DNA of 64,000 nt from contig JADJWP010000002.1 of assembly GCA_016716305.1 (NCBI GenBank), positions 62,001 through 126,000 of the forward strand. Reading direction: 5' to 3'. This document shows, one piece after another, positions 56,739 through 64,000 of the stretch. The notes beneath the pieces were generated by a model. The model was not told where the DNA came from. It was given only the letters and a program-made list of their open reading frames with translations, and made no database searches. The stretch is from Chloracidobacterium sp. (GTDB lineage: Bacteria; Acidobacteriota; Blastocatellia; Pyrinomonadales; Pyrinomonadaceae). Each line of letters begins with the position of its first letter. Within the stretch, counting starts at the first letter, position 1. Made by a program: the position numbers and the translations under genes.

Positions 56739-57467
56739 TCAAAGGGGACTGCCAAGGATCATGCGCAATGTGCTAACTCGACCGATCGTCTCGAAGATCT
56801 TCGTTATACTCCATTTCTTTTCTGGGACAATTATCTGGTCGCCCGGAAGGATATAGGGAACTTGCGTCTTACCGCTGACGACCTTTTCGAAGTCAATAAT
56901 CGTTTGGCTATATCCGCCTTGCGGGGTCATCCGGACCAATAACACACGTTTCTTGTCTCCCGATTTTGCGATCCCGCCGGCCTCGGCAACCGCCTCGTAA
57001 ATATTATATCGTCGGTTCATTACTCGAACACCGGGTGAACCAACAAGGCCAAGGACACTAAAACGCGCCGACCCAACCTTATCGAGTGTCACAGTGACTT
57101 GCGGATCGATGATATATTCATCAAGTTCGCGCTTGATGATCGTGGCGACTTCGTCGGTTGTTTTTCCCCCTACAAAAATCCCGCCCTGAACCAACGGGTA
57201 CGAAATTCGTGCAGTCGGCGGAATAACTATGCCGGCTTTTGAGTAATTCGGCTGTCCAAAAACATCAACAGTGATAACATCCTCAGGACCCAAATGATAC
57301 TGGCGAAGGTAGTTGTTGTAATAAGGTACTATTGCCGCTTCCTCTTCCGAAAGTGCTTGCCCGTTTTGCGGTGTTGGAGTGGGACCCTGTCCGGATATCG
57401 CCGCAGAGGCGAACAAACAAAACGAGATCACATATAACCACTTACCACTACAAGTTGTTCTTTTCAT
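56739..57467 (-). CDS. Wza-like polysaccharide export protein (OPX family)
   Basis: 242 residues. An N-terminal signal peptide (WLYVISFCLFASAAISGQG) is followed by the Poly_export domain: YHLGPEDVITVDVFGQPNYSK, ARISYPLVQGGIFVGGKTTD, IIDPQVTVTL. An SLBB domain follows with FSVLGLVGSPGVRVM and VPYILPGDQIIVPEK. It lacks an obvious lipobox, and no C-terminal helix for outer-membrane insertion was recognised, so the pore may need a partner. A ribosome-binding site GGAGG at 57472-57476 supports ATG 57467. It works with the Wzc-like protein in export. Confidence 0.9.
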   Translation of the reverse strand: MKRTTCSGKWLYVISFCLFASAAISGQGPTPTPQNGQALSEEEAAIVPYYNNYLRQYHLGPEDVITVDVFGQPNYSKAGIVIPPTARISYPLVQGGIFVGGKTTDEVATIIKRELDEYIIDPQVTVTLDKVGSARFSVLGLVGSPGVRVMNRRYNIYEAVAEAGGIAKSGDKKRVLLVRMTPQGGYSQTIIDFEKVVSGKTQVPYILPGDQIIVPEKKWSITKIFETIGRVSTLRMILGSPL

Positions 57468-57543
57468 AAAACCTCCAACCGAAAAGGAACATGTCCCGCA
57501 ATTACTGCGACGCGGGCTTTATTCTCCCCCCAGGGGCGAATAT

Positions 57544-58932
57544 CTATCGAGCCCCTCGTCCGAAGATCACCGTCTTTACCGTCTCGAACATTATAATAAC
57601 GTCAAGTGCGAACGATTGATTCTTAATGTAATAAAGATCGTATTGAAGCTTCTGCCTCGCGTCTTCGATCGATGCACCATACGGATAGTTGATCTGTGCC
57701 CATCCCGTTAAGCCGGGAGCGACCAGATGCCGGTATTCGTAAAACGGAATATCGGCCGCAAGATGCGAAACGAAATGAGGTCGCTCTGGCCTTGGGCCGA
57801 TGAAGCTCATTTCTCCTTTAATAATATTCCAAAACTGCGGTATTTCGTCTACTCTTATCTTTCTTATGATCTTTCCGACTTTCGTGGCTCTTTCATCGTC
57901 ATCAGTGGCCCAAACAGGCTCGCCGTTAGCTTCTGCGTCCTGATGCATTGAGCGGAACTTATAGAGTGTGAATGAAACACCGTTCTTTCCAACGCGCTCT
58001 TGTTTGTAAAGGAAAGGTCCCTCAGTTTCTAGCTTAATCAGTAAAGCAGTAACCAAGGCTATCGGTAGCGAAATCAATAAACCGACAAGTGCGATCCCGC
58101 GATACAACGACTCTCGAACGAAGGTACTCAATCGAGTATCCCGCGGCCGAAATGAAAATATGAGCCATGACGGTCGCAAATTATCCAGATGTACCTTTCC
58201 AGTGACCCGTTCAAAAAAGGATGTACTTTCTTCGATCGAGACATTTCCCGCGAGCCTCAACTTCAAAAGCGATTCAGCCGGAAATGTGCCACGCCTCTCT
58301 CGAACTCCGAGGACGATCCTGTCGATCTTTTCCTTTTCGACCACCTCCTCAAGATCTTCGATCCTGCCAAGATCGCGAAGCAGCGGAGCGGACACGATTG
58401 CAGCCTCAGGGTCGTTTGCTAGATAACCAACGATTCGGTGTCCTGCGTCCCTTCTGCTCAACGTAGCCTGCGCTGTATCGATTATTACTTGTCGGTCGCC
58501 AATGATAAGAATCTTTTCGCCAAGATCGGGATGCCCTAAAAAATAGTGAATTGAGAGCCTAAAAGAAAGAAGGAGAACGAGGGTGACGAAGATCGAGAAA
58601 AACGCTGCTCCACGACCAACAAGTAGCGATGGAACAAAATAAAACAGGATCGCCAGAATGGCCCACGAAATGCCCAGCGCTTGAACGAGTCTTAAAACAA
58701 GCTCACGGCGGCTGTTGACAACCGCATAATCATACAAGTCAAAGATGTAAATCGAAATCAGGCAGACGACGGTAACTAGCGCGGTCTTGGCCCAACCGTT
58801 ATTATCAACGAGTTGCTCGGCAGCCCCCTCGACTCCCAATCGCAAATAAAGTCCGATCAAGATACCGCCATATATTATGGCGAGATCCGCAATGATCAGG
58901 ATCGTTGTCCGGGTACTTAATCGCGTATTCAT
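57544..58932 (-). CDS. Polyprenyl-phosphate sugar transferase (priming enzyme, exosortase-locus type)
   Basis: About 462 residues. Four to five N-terminal membrane helices and a CoA-binding-like domain precede the bacterial sugar transferase domain: KQERVGKNGVSFTLYKFRSM, TKVGKIIRKIRVDEIPQFWN, GEMSFIGPRPERPHFV, and PGLTGWAQINYPYGAS near the end. The EPVWATDDDERATKVG and DARQKLQYDLYYIKN segments match the family found in PEP-CTERM loci. It transfers a sugar-1-phosphate to undecaprenyl phosphate and starts repeat synthesis. ATG at 58932 is chosen over upstream TTG codons. Confidence 0.92.
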   Translation of the reverse strand: MNTRLSTRTTILIIADLAIIYGGILIGLYLRLGVEGAAEQLVDNNGWAKTALVTVVCLISIYIFDLYDYAVVNSRRELVLRLVQALGISWAILAILFYFVPSLLVGRGAAFFSIFVTLVLLLSFRLSIHYFLGHPDLGEKILIIGDRQVIIDTAQATLSRRDAGHRIVGYLANDPEAAIVSAPLLRDLGRIEDLEEVVEKEKIDRIVLGVRERRGTFPAESLLKLRLAGNVSIEESTSFFERVTGKVHLDNLRPSWLIFSFRPRDTRLSTFVRESLYRGIALVGLLISLPIALVTALLIKLETEGPFLYKQERVGKNGVSFTLYKFRSMHQDAEANGEPVWATDDDERATKVGKIIRKIRVDEIPQFWNIIKGEMSFIGPRPERPHFVSHLAADIPFYEYRHLVAPGLTGWAQINYPYGASIEDARQKLQYDLYYIKNQSFALDVIIMFETVKTVIFGRGAR

Positions 58933-58993
58933 CAACAATATTGAAAATCAAATGCATGAGTCGGCACCCGCACATCGAAACAACTGTGAAAAA

Positions 58994-59986
58994 CTATGAA
59001 TCACCCGATTTCTTGTAATATGAGTAGCCGTAATAGCCGCTATTCAATAACGATTCGTCGGAATCATTTAGTACAGAGCCAATTATTTTGTCTTTCGGGA
59101 ACGTCTCCAGAATTCGATCGATGTCTTTATAACGAACCTGGTTCGTTCTGATCACCAGCAAAGAACTGTCTGCGGCATTTGCCATCAACGCTGCATCCGA
59201 AAACAGCCCCAGAGGAGGTGTGTCGATCACGACAAAGTCGTAAGTTCTATGAGCCTCCTCCAAGATCTCGCGGAAGGCGGACCCCGAAAGCAATTCACCC
59301 ACGTCGTCACGTGTCTTTCCGGATGGTAAGAAATGAAGACCCGCGGGCTCTAGACAAATTACCGAGGTTGCCAGCGAGGACTTGCCAGTCAATATGTGCG
59401 AAAGCCCTACTTTAGGATTCACCGAGAGATAGCGTGCTAAGCTTGGCATCCGCAGATCGGCATCGATGACCAGGGCCTTTATACCGTCGGATTGTGCCAA
59501 GAGCCAAGCAAGATTCAATGCAGTTATCGACTTGCCCTCCCCGGGGCCTACACTCGAAACCACGATCGACCTGATCGTTTCTTTATGACTTCGGTGAATA
59601 ATTTGCGTGCGAAGAACACGAAATTCCTCGGCGTAAATCGATTGCGGATCTGTAATGGCGACGACATGCGGGTTTACGGTGATTGGTTCGACCTTGAATT
59701 GGACGACTGGCCGCTCGATTTCACGAGGTACTTCGACGGGCCGGCCAATGGGGATGTTTTGTACGAACTCGTTAGTAATCGGATCGCGATCTTCGACGAC
59801 ATCATCGCGGCGCAATTCGACCGGGAGGACGGGTTTCCCGATTCGCATTTCCCGATCAGCCAAAATGCCGGCAGGCCGATTCGGCTCGAGCTCGACGATA
59901 CGATCGGTCTGATCGTTACTGTCCACGGAGTTGGCTTGCCTCCGATGTTCCAGGTCGGCTCGTCGAAGGGTTTTTAAGAATCTCAT
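58994..59986 (-). CDS. Cytoplasmic BY-kinase (CpsD-like tyrosine autokinase)
   Basis: About 330 residues. A ~110-residue Pro/Arg-rich N-terminus precedes the ATPase. Walker A is SVGPGEGKSITALNL near 146-160, Walker A' is ALVIDADLRMPSLARYL, and Walker B is YDFVVIDTPPLGLFSDA. The C-terminal tyrosine cluster YYGYSYYKK is the autophosphorylation site. In these loci the kinase is separate from the membrane Wzc-like protein at 61105 and regulates polymer length through phosphorylation. It is similar to the autokinases of XrtA loci. Confidence 0.92.
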   Translation of the reverse strand: MRFLKTLRRADLEHRRQANSVDSNDQTDRIVELEPNRPAGILADREMRIGKPVLPVELRRDDVVEDRDPITNEFVQNIPIGRPVEVPREIERPVVQFKVEPITVNPHVVAITDPQSIYAEEFRVLRTQIIHRSHKETIRSIVVSSVGPGEGKSITALNLAWLLAQSDGIKALVIDADLRMPSLARYLSVNPKVGLSHILTGKSSLATSVICLEPAGLHFLPSGKTRDDVGELLSGSAFREILEEAHRTYDFVVIDTPPLGLFSDAALMANAADSSLLVIRTNQVRYKDIDRILETFPKDKIIGSVLNDSDESLLNSGYYGYSYYKKSGDS

Positions 59987-60131
59987 CAATACACTATGAC
60001 GTAAAATCGCCTATCCGCTTTTAATTCGGTATAGCGTAATTCTCGATCCGATCAATTAAAAAGCTACCGGATAAAACAGCAAAAGGACATCGATTTCCCA
60101 AAAATTCCGATCACCGGCGGTTGCTGTCGGA

Positions 60132-61076
60132 TCAGCTTTCATCAACAAAGAGCGATTGTTCGATTCTGATATGATCGCTCAACAGTTCGTCCTTACCCAT
60201 TGGGGTCAGCACACGGGCCGAAGTGACTCTTTCAACGGCCTTATCGCTTGCCATCAACATGTCCTTGTTCGGCAACAGATCTAGATTTTCTGCCACTTCC
60301 TCTACCATCTCGCGTTCGACCCGTCTCTGGTCCGCCGCAAATGCCGCAATCAAGGCGTTATCGCAAAGATTGTTTATGAGCCGCGGGATTCCCTCAGAAC
60401 ACTGAAATATGAAATCTATCGCGTCCGGTGTAAATATATGAGGATCCTTAGCACCTGCGATCGACATTCGCTCGGTCACGTATCTGGTAACTTCGTCAAC
60501 ATTCGGTAAAACAGGCATCGTGCAACGCAATGCGACTCTTTGCTTCAACTGACGAAGGTTTTGCTGCCGAAGTTTTTCACGAAGTTCTGGTTGTCCGGTA
60601 AGGACTATCTGTAGATGTTTGGAGCTGTCAGACTCGAAATTAAGCAACAGACGGATCTCCTCAAGAACCTCGTCCGAGAGTTCGTGAGCTTCATCGACGA
60701 TCAAGATGGTTCTGAGGCCGCGACGATGGCGGTCTTCGAGGAGTTTACCCATCTGGGCGAGCATTTCAGTCTTATTATTCCACCCCTTGATCTCGAGCGT
60801 ATCGGTCAAATGCTGGTAAAATTCGTCGATCGAGAGATGAGGATTGAAAATGTAGGCAGCCGATACACTAGAGTCCAATCTGCGGATTATCCAACGCAAT
60901 GCCGTCGTTTTTCCAGTTCCGACCTCTCCAGTAAGCACAATTAGCCCTTTGGCCATTTCGATCCCGTAATACAAGCCGGCAAGTAGTTCGTTGTAGCTGG
61001 GCGTAAATACGATAAAGCGCGGGTCGGGCGTAAGACTAAATGGATATTCGTTTAACTCGAAAAATTCTTTATACAT
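60132..61076 (-). CDS. AAA ATPase of the ExeA/PEP-CTERM-locus type
   Basis: 314 residues. The N-terminus MYKEFFELNEYPFSLTPDPR is characteristic. Walker A is LTGEVGTGKTTALRW (K56) and Walker B is TILIVDEAHELS (D128, E129). Sensor regions LQIVLTGQPELREKLRQ and GIPRLINNLCDNALIAAFAA follow. The family is ExeA-like and regularly accompanies EPS operons of exosortase A systems, where its function is unclear. It lies between the kinase and the Wzc-like gene. Confidence 0.92.
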   Translation of the reverse strand: MYKEFFELNEYPFSLTPDPRFIVFTPSYNELLAGLYYGIEMAKGLIVLTGEVGTGKTTALRWIIRRLDSSVSAAYIFNPHLSIDEFYQHLTDTLEIKGWNNKTEMLAQMGKLLEDRHRRGLRTILIVDEAHELSDEVLEEIRLLLNFESDSSKHLQIVLTGQPELREKLRQQNLRQLKQRVALRCTMPVLPNVDEVTRYVTERMSIAGAKDPHIFTPDAIDFIFQCSEGIPRLINNLCDNALIAAFAADQRRVEREMVEEVAENLDLLPNKDMLMASDKAVERVTSARVLTPMGKDELLSDHIRIEQSLFVDES

Positions 61077-61104
61077 GCCTACTCTCGCGAAACAACATTA
61101 CGGT

Positions 61105-62763
61105 TCAGCTCAGTCGTTCAAATATCTTGGTCATTTGCAGTACCACGATCAAAACAGGAACGCTCGCGATCGAGATCAGAACCGCAGCGAAAACCCGTAC
61201 TAAATGAACACGCTTCAGCCGCTGTTTTTCTTCTTCCTTCAAAAGTGGCGGAACCGCAGCAAGCACCGGGATCCCGGTGTAATATTCCGCATCTTTGATA
61301 GTTTGCAGCTTGAACAATCTCGGGACCTCATAGACCCCTGCAAAGAAAAGGCCGAACGCCAGGCCGGCGGCCAAGCCGATTCCGAGGAAAAAAGGCTTCT
61401 TCGAAGCGGTCTCAGAAGTCTCAGGGAGATTTGCTGGATCGATCACCCGAATCGACTCGCCTTGAGCGTTCGTTTCGCGTTGAACCTGCTGCTGCGCATT
61501 GTTAAATTTCTTCAGAAGTTCATCGTAGTTCGATTTAGCCGACTGATATTGATTACTGATTCCTTCAAGAGCTACTTTCACATTCGGAATGGTGTTTATC
61601 TTTGCTTCCAATGCGGCGATTTGTACCAGATTCTGCTGTAAATCCCGATCGCGTTGCTGAATCTGGAGCTCGATCTGATTTATTTGTCCCTCGACCTTTT
61701 CTTTTTCGATTTCTATACTCTTTCGCTGCAGCTCCGCTTTTCTGGAAACGGTGAGATTTGCTTGCTTGACCCGCTTTTCGGTATTCAAGGCCAATTTTTC
61801 CAATTCGTCATTAATCTTATTTATCTCGGTCTGTGCTTGAAGGACCTCAGGGTGCTTCTCTCGGTACTGCTTTTTTAGCGATTCAAGTTTTGCACTGAAT
61901 TCAGCACGTTTTTGAATCAATTGTCCGTAAGCAGGCGTGTCTTCGACACGAGCTGCCTGCGTAACAGCCTCTTGCGTCTCACGCTCACCGAAGTTATCGA
62001 TCAATCTGATCTGACTGTTGAACGCTCGAATGCTCTCATGCAAGCGACCTTTCTCAGTAATGAGCCCCTCTTTATCTTTAGATATGGTCTGCTCACGTTG
62101 ACGTAGACCGTTTAGCTGAGCGATCAAGCCCTGTGAGGACTCTGGAAGAGCCTCGACATTTCTTGTCATGATCTCAAGACGTTGGATCTCAAGCCCGTCC
62201 AGGTTAGACTTTGCCTGCGCGAGTTGGGCATCAATAAATTCCTTGGTAGTCTCGGCGTTCTGGGTCGATTCTGCCATTTGCGCAGCAATGAACTTATCTG
62301 CGATTTCGGCAGTTATGCGTCTGGCAACTTCGGCAACTGTGTATTCGTAACTGATCCGAAAGCCGCTAACTTTGTTATCGCTCGATTTTTCAGGTATCAC
62401 CTCGATATCCGAACGCATCTTTTCAACTATCAATTCAAGCGGCACTCCTCCGCCACCCTCATTAGCATAAAGTGAATGTTTAGCAATTAGCCCCTCAAGC
62501 GATGAGCGGCTTAGGACGGTTTGGCTTATGGATTGTAAGCGTTGGGAGAGATCATCGTCGGTCAACGACGGAGCTACCTTTTCGGAGATCGTGGCCGGGG
62601 CAACCGCAAGAAACGTGGTCGATCGATAAACATCCGGAAGATTCGGAACGACCCATGCAAAGGCGAGAAAAACCGCGATTGTCGGCAGCATAATGTGCCA
62701 GATACGCTTTTTGACAATTACGAAGATCTCATCCGTCGTCCGTTTTCTAAATCCCACACTCAT
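61105..62763 (-). CDS. Polysaccharide chain-length determinant, Wzc/Wzz-like without kinase domain
   Basis: 552 residues. A membrane helix at about 22-42 is followed by a Wzz domain (DVYRSTTFLAVAPATIS), then a long coiled coil rich in Lys, Glu and Gln from about 170 to 410. The Wzz C-terminal region (VIDPANLPETSE) precedes a second helix near 435-460, and a third helix lies close to the C-terminus. The length and coiled coil match the chain-length protein subfamily of PEP-CTERM loci. The kinase partner is the separate BY-kinase. AGGAGG at 62769-62774 is a perfect ribosome-binding site for ATG 62763. Confidence 0.92.
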   Translation of the reverse strand: MSVGFRKRTTDEIFVIVKKRIWHIMLPTIAVFLAFAWVVPNLPDVYRSTTFLAVAPATISEKVAPSLTDDDLSQRLQSISQTVLSRSSLEGLIAKHSLYANEGGGGVPLELIVEKMRSDIEVIPEKSSDNKVSGFRISYEYTVAEVARRITAEIADKFIAAQMAESTQNAETTKEFIDAQLAQAKSNLDGLEIQRLEIMTRNVEALPESSQGLIAQLNGLRQREQTISKDKEGLITEKGRLHESIRAFNSQIRLIDNFGERETQEAVTQAARVEDTPAYGQLIQKRAEFSAKLESLKKQYREKHPEVLQAQTEINKINDELEKLALNTEKRVKQANLTVSRKAELQRKSIEIEKEKVEGQINQIELQIQQRDRDLQQNLVQIAALEAKINTIPNVKVALEGISNQYQSAKSNYDELLKKFNNAQQQVQRETNAQGESIRVIDPANLPETSETASKKPFFLGIGLAAGLAFGLFFAGVYEVPRLFKLQTIKDAEYYTGIPVLAAVPPLLKEEEKQRLKRVHLVRVFAAVLISIASVPVLIVVLQMTKIFERLS

Positions 62764-62768
62764 GAAAT

Positions 62769-62774
62769 CCTCCT
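62769..62774 (-). promoter_or_regulatory. Ribosome-binding site AGGAGG of the chain-length determinant
   Basis: It is a perfect match to the anti-Shine-Dalgarno sequence, five bases before ATG 62763 on the minus strand. Confidence 0.75.
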
Positions 62775-62893
62775 GTTATTAAAACGCCACTCGTGCGACT
62801 TGTAGCCTCTAACCCCCTCTTTCTCAGTGGTCGAAACCCGATAATTCCGAAAGCAACACTTCAAATTTCGTTCGTCACCCAATGTAATGCACA

Positions 62894-62899
62894 ATTATA
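62894..62899 (-). promoter_or_regulatory. Possible -10 box TATAAT upstream of the chain-length gene
   Basis: A perfect TATAAT lies ~130 bp before the start codon on the minus strand, in the 236-bp gap after the small secreted protein gene. No convincing -35 box is 16-18 bp upstream, so the call is weak. Confidence 0.3.
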
Positions 62900-62999
62900 C
62901 TCATAATTCGTTTAGAATCTTAGAAAAAATGACCGGCCGAATCAATGCCTACAAAACTAGGCGTTCTCAACGGCCGTTGATCGTTGAACGTGGTATGAA

Positions 63000-63311
63000 T
63001 CAGCGCAATTCGGTTCCGTTAGACAATCGCCTAACGGCAAAACCGACCCCCGTGAGCCCGACTCCAAAAAAGAGGATGGTCAGGAATTCAGGTGTGGATA
63101 GGTTAGTGGAGCAAGCGCGATCGGAAACTACAGTAGATGAAGGCTGATTTTCTGCGCGGTTGATCTGCTGGTTCTTTTCCTGACAAGTATCAGCCGAGCT
63201 CTTCAATGGCAAAAAGTTCTCGGCTCCCTGAGTGATCGTGATAGTAAAAGAAACGACGATAACAAAAAGGCTGGCGCTCAAAAGTATACGGTTGTGGGCT
63301 CTGTAAGACAT
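63000..63311 (-). CDS. Small secreted protein with PEP-CTERM-like C-terminal sorting signal
   Basis: 103 residues. A signal peptide (LLSASLFVIVVSFTITITQG) is followed by a ~45-residue polar stretch rich in Ser, Thr, Asn and Gln with two Cys. The C-terminus is T73-P-E-F, then the hydrophobic LTILFFGVGLTGVGFAV with G-x-GL-x-G spacing, then R94-R95 and eight more residues. PEP-CTERM signals have the same layout (PEP, helix with GLxG, Arg cluster), so this is a close variant with Phe in place of the second Pro. ATG 63311 is set by AAGGAG at 63317-63322; the longer frame to 63359 lacks one. It stands first in the EPS core, 236 bp before the chain-length gene. No family was recognised for the mature part. 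Confidence 0.72.
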   Translation of the reverse strand: MSYRAHNRILLSASLFVIVVSFTITITQGAENFLPLKSSADTCQEKNQQINRAENQPSSTVVSDRACSTNLSTPEFLTILFFGVGLTGVGFAVRRLSNGTELR

Positions 63312-63316
63312 AACAT

Positions 63317-63322
63317 CTCCTT
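63317..63322 (-). promoter_or_regulatory. Ribosome-binding site AAGGAG deciding the start at 63311
   Basis: AAGGAG lies five bases before ATG 63311 on the minus strand and supports this start over the upstream in-frame codon at 63359. Confidence 0.7.
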
Positions 63323-64000
63323 CAATTTCGCTATCCCAGTGATCGACACCGAATGTCACAATAAAAGAGCGATTGAACGAAAATTCCTCATTTTCGGGGG
63401 GACTCGAAAGGAATCAACGAATCGCGTGCTCGTATGACTAACAGAGCAGACGCTGTCGGCTCTGGGATTTTGCTGAAAAACCATACGAACGATCGGGGGG
63501 GCCCTGAAAGTTCGTTAATGACCAATATTACGGTCGAAAGTATAAATCTATGTTAATTGCAAAGAGAAAATCTACACTCTCTTTTGCCTATTAGTCTAAC
63601 CAACGATGCTATTTCGACAAAGTCTAGCTCTTTTATTTACTGCAGGCAAGCTTTTTTTCTTCAAATAACGCAATTAAAAAGACACACCAAATGCGAAACG
63701 ATCTTTCGCTCAAGTTCGGATATTGCCGCGATCTTTCTATTTTGATGCAGACCATCAGCCAATTGGCGATAATTATTTCAATTCAAAGCAATTTAAAGGC
63801 CTGGGTAGCCGAAATCGGAGATCGCGACGGAAAGCTAGCAGATCCGAAAGGTCCGATAGCTTCTGATTTCAGACGAACCCGGTCACGGTCTCGACTCTTT
63901 GCAGTGCGTGAGAATTGCCATAAATGCTGGAAAGTTTTTCTTCCTTTTTGTTTTTTGCGGTGTTATACTCGCGACACGAACACAAATCTTGACCTGCCTG
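63323..64000. other. Long upstream region of the EPS core, no gene supported
   Basis: About 680 bp before the first EPS core gene. Short open frames are present, but none has a recognisable domain or a good start. It is AT-rich in the middle (63540-63780). It should contain the promoter or regulatory leader of the EPS core. A weak -10-like TATACT on the plus strand at 63964-63969 may belong to a gene beyond the window. Confidence 0.4.

Noticed and set aside
63557..63745. Small plus-strand open frame near the right end
   Set aside because: AT-rich, no ribosome-binding site, no recognisable motif.

Overview
The window is dominated by one very large exopolysaccharide (EPS) locus, about 9.1-63.3 kb, with secreted or surface proteins at its left end (1-8.8 kb) and in its middle (31-33.6 kb). 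No rRNA, tRNA, CRISPR array, insertion sequence or integrase is visible. Moderate GC, secreted proteins with DxDGDGxxD FG-GAP repeats, a BACON/PKD-type surface protein, and an EPS core resembling exosortase A (XrtA/PEP-CTERM) loci would fit an Acidobacteriota of the Blastocatellia type. That assignment is an inference from gene style, not from a marker gene.

Layout. (a) 1-5669 (+): C-terminal part of a giant repetitive surface protein, with four nearly identical 903-bp units and several frameshifts. (b) 5726-8777 (+): a UbiA-family prenyltransferase and a frameshifted secreted glycoside hydrolase. (c) 30407-9157 (-): a long run of sugar-nucleotide and glycosyltransferase genes. In transcription order these are UDP-GlcNAc 2-epimerase, a deacetylase-GT2 fusion, a WlbC/WlbA/WlbB-like trio (aminotransferase, dehydrogenase, acetyltransferase), an FAD oxidoreductase, a deacetylase, a GT-C membrane protein and a methyltransferase. 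Then follow a small membrane protein, a second FAD oxidoreductase, a paralogous small membrane protein, two GT4s, a deacetylase, a radical SAM/SPASM protein, a GT2 and a GT-C protein. (d) 31182-34596 (+): a secreted beta-helix/FG-GAP protein and a methyltransferase. (e) 63311-34613 (-): the EPS core. It starts with a small secreted protein carrying a PEP-CTERM-like tail, then a Wzc-like chain-length protein, an ExeA-like ATPase, a BY-kinase, a polyprenyl-phosphate sugar transferase, Wza-like export protein, a YCF48 beta-propeller, a Wzy/ligase, GT2s, a Wzx flippase, two AsnB-type amidotransferases, GT4s, a heparinase II/III protein, a cupin, a GT-C protein, an AlgD-type GDP-mannose 6-dehydrogenase and a YdcF-like protein.

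How it works together (inference). The sugar transferase primes the lipid carrier and the GT2/GT4 enzymes extend the repeat. Wzx flips it, Wzy polymerises it, the Wzc-like protein plus BY-kinase set chain length, and the Wza-like protein exports it. AlgD, and possibly the Wlb-like trio with WecB, would supply uronic acids, so the polymer is probably acidic. Deacetylases, amidotransferases and methyltransferases decorate it. The beta-helix and heparinase-like proteins are candidates for polymer epimerisation or cleavage. Several families are those that accompany XrtA exosortase, but no exosortase gene is in the window. Single-base frameshifts in three otherwise well-conserved genes may be assembly errors or genuine decay.
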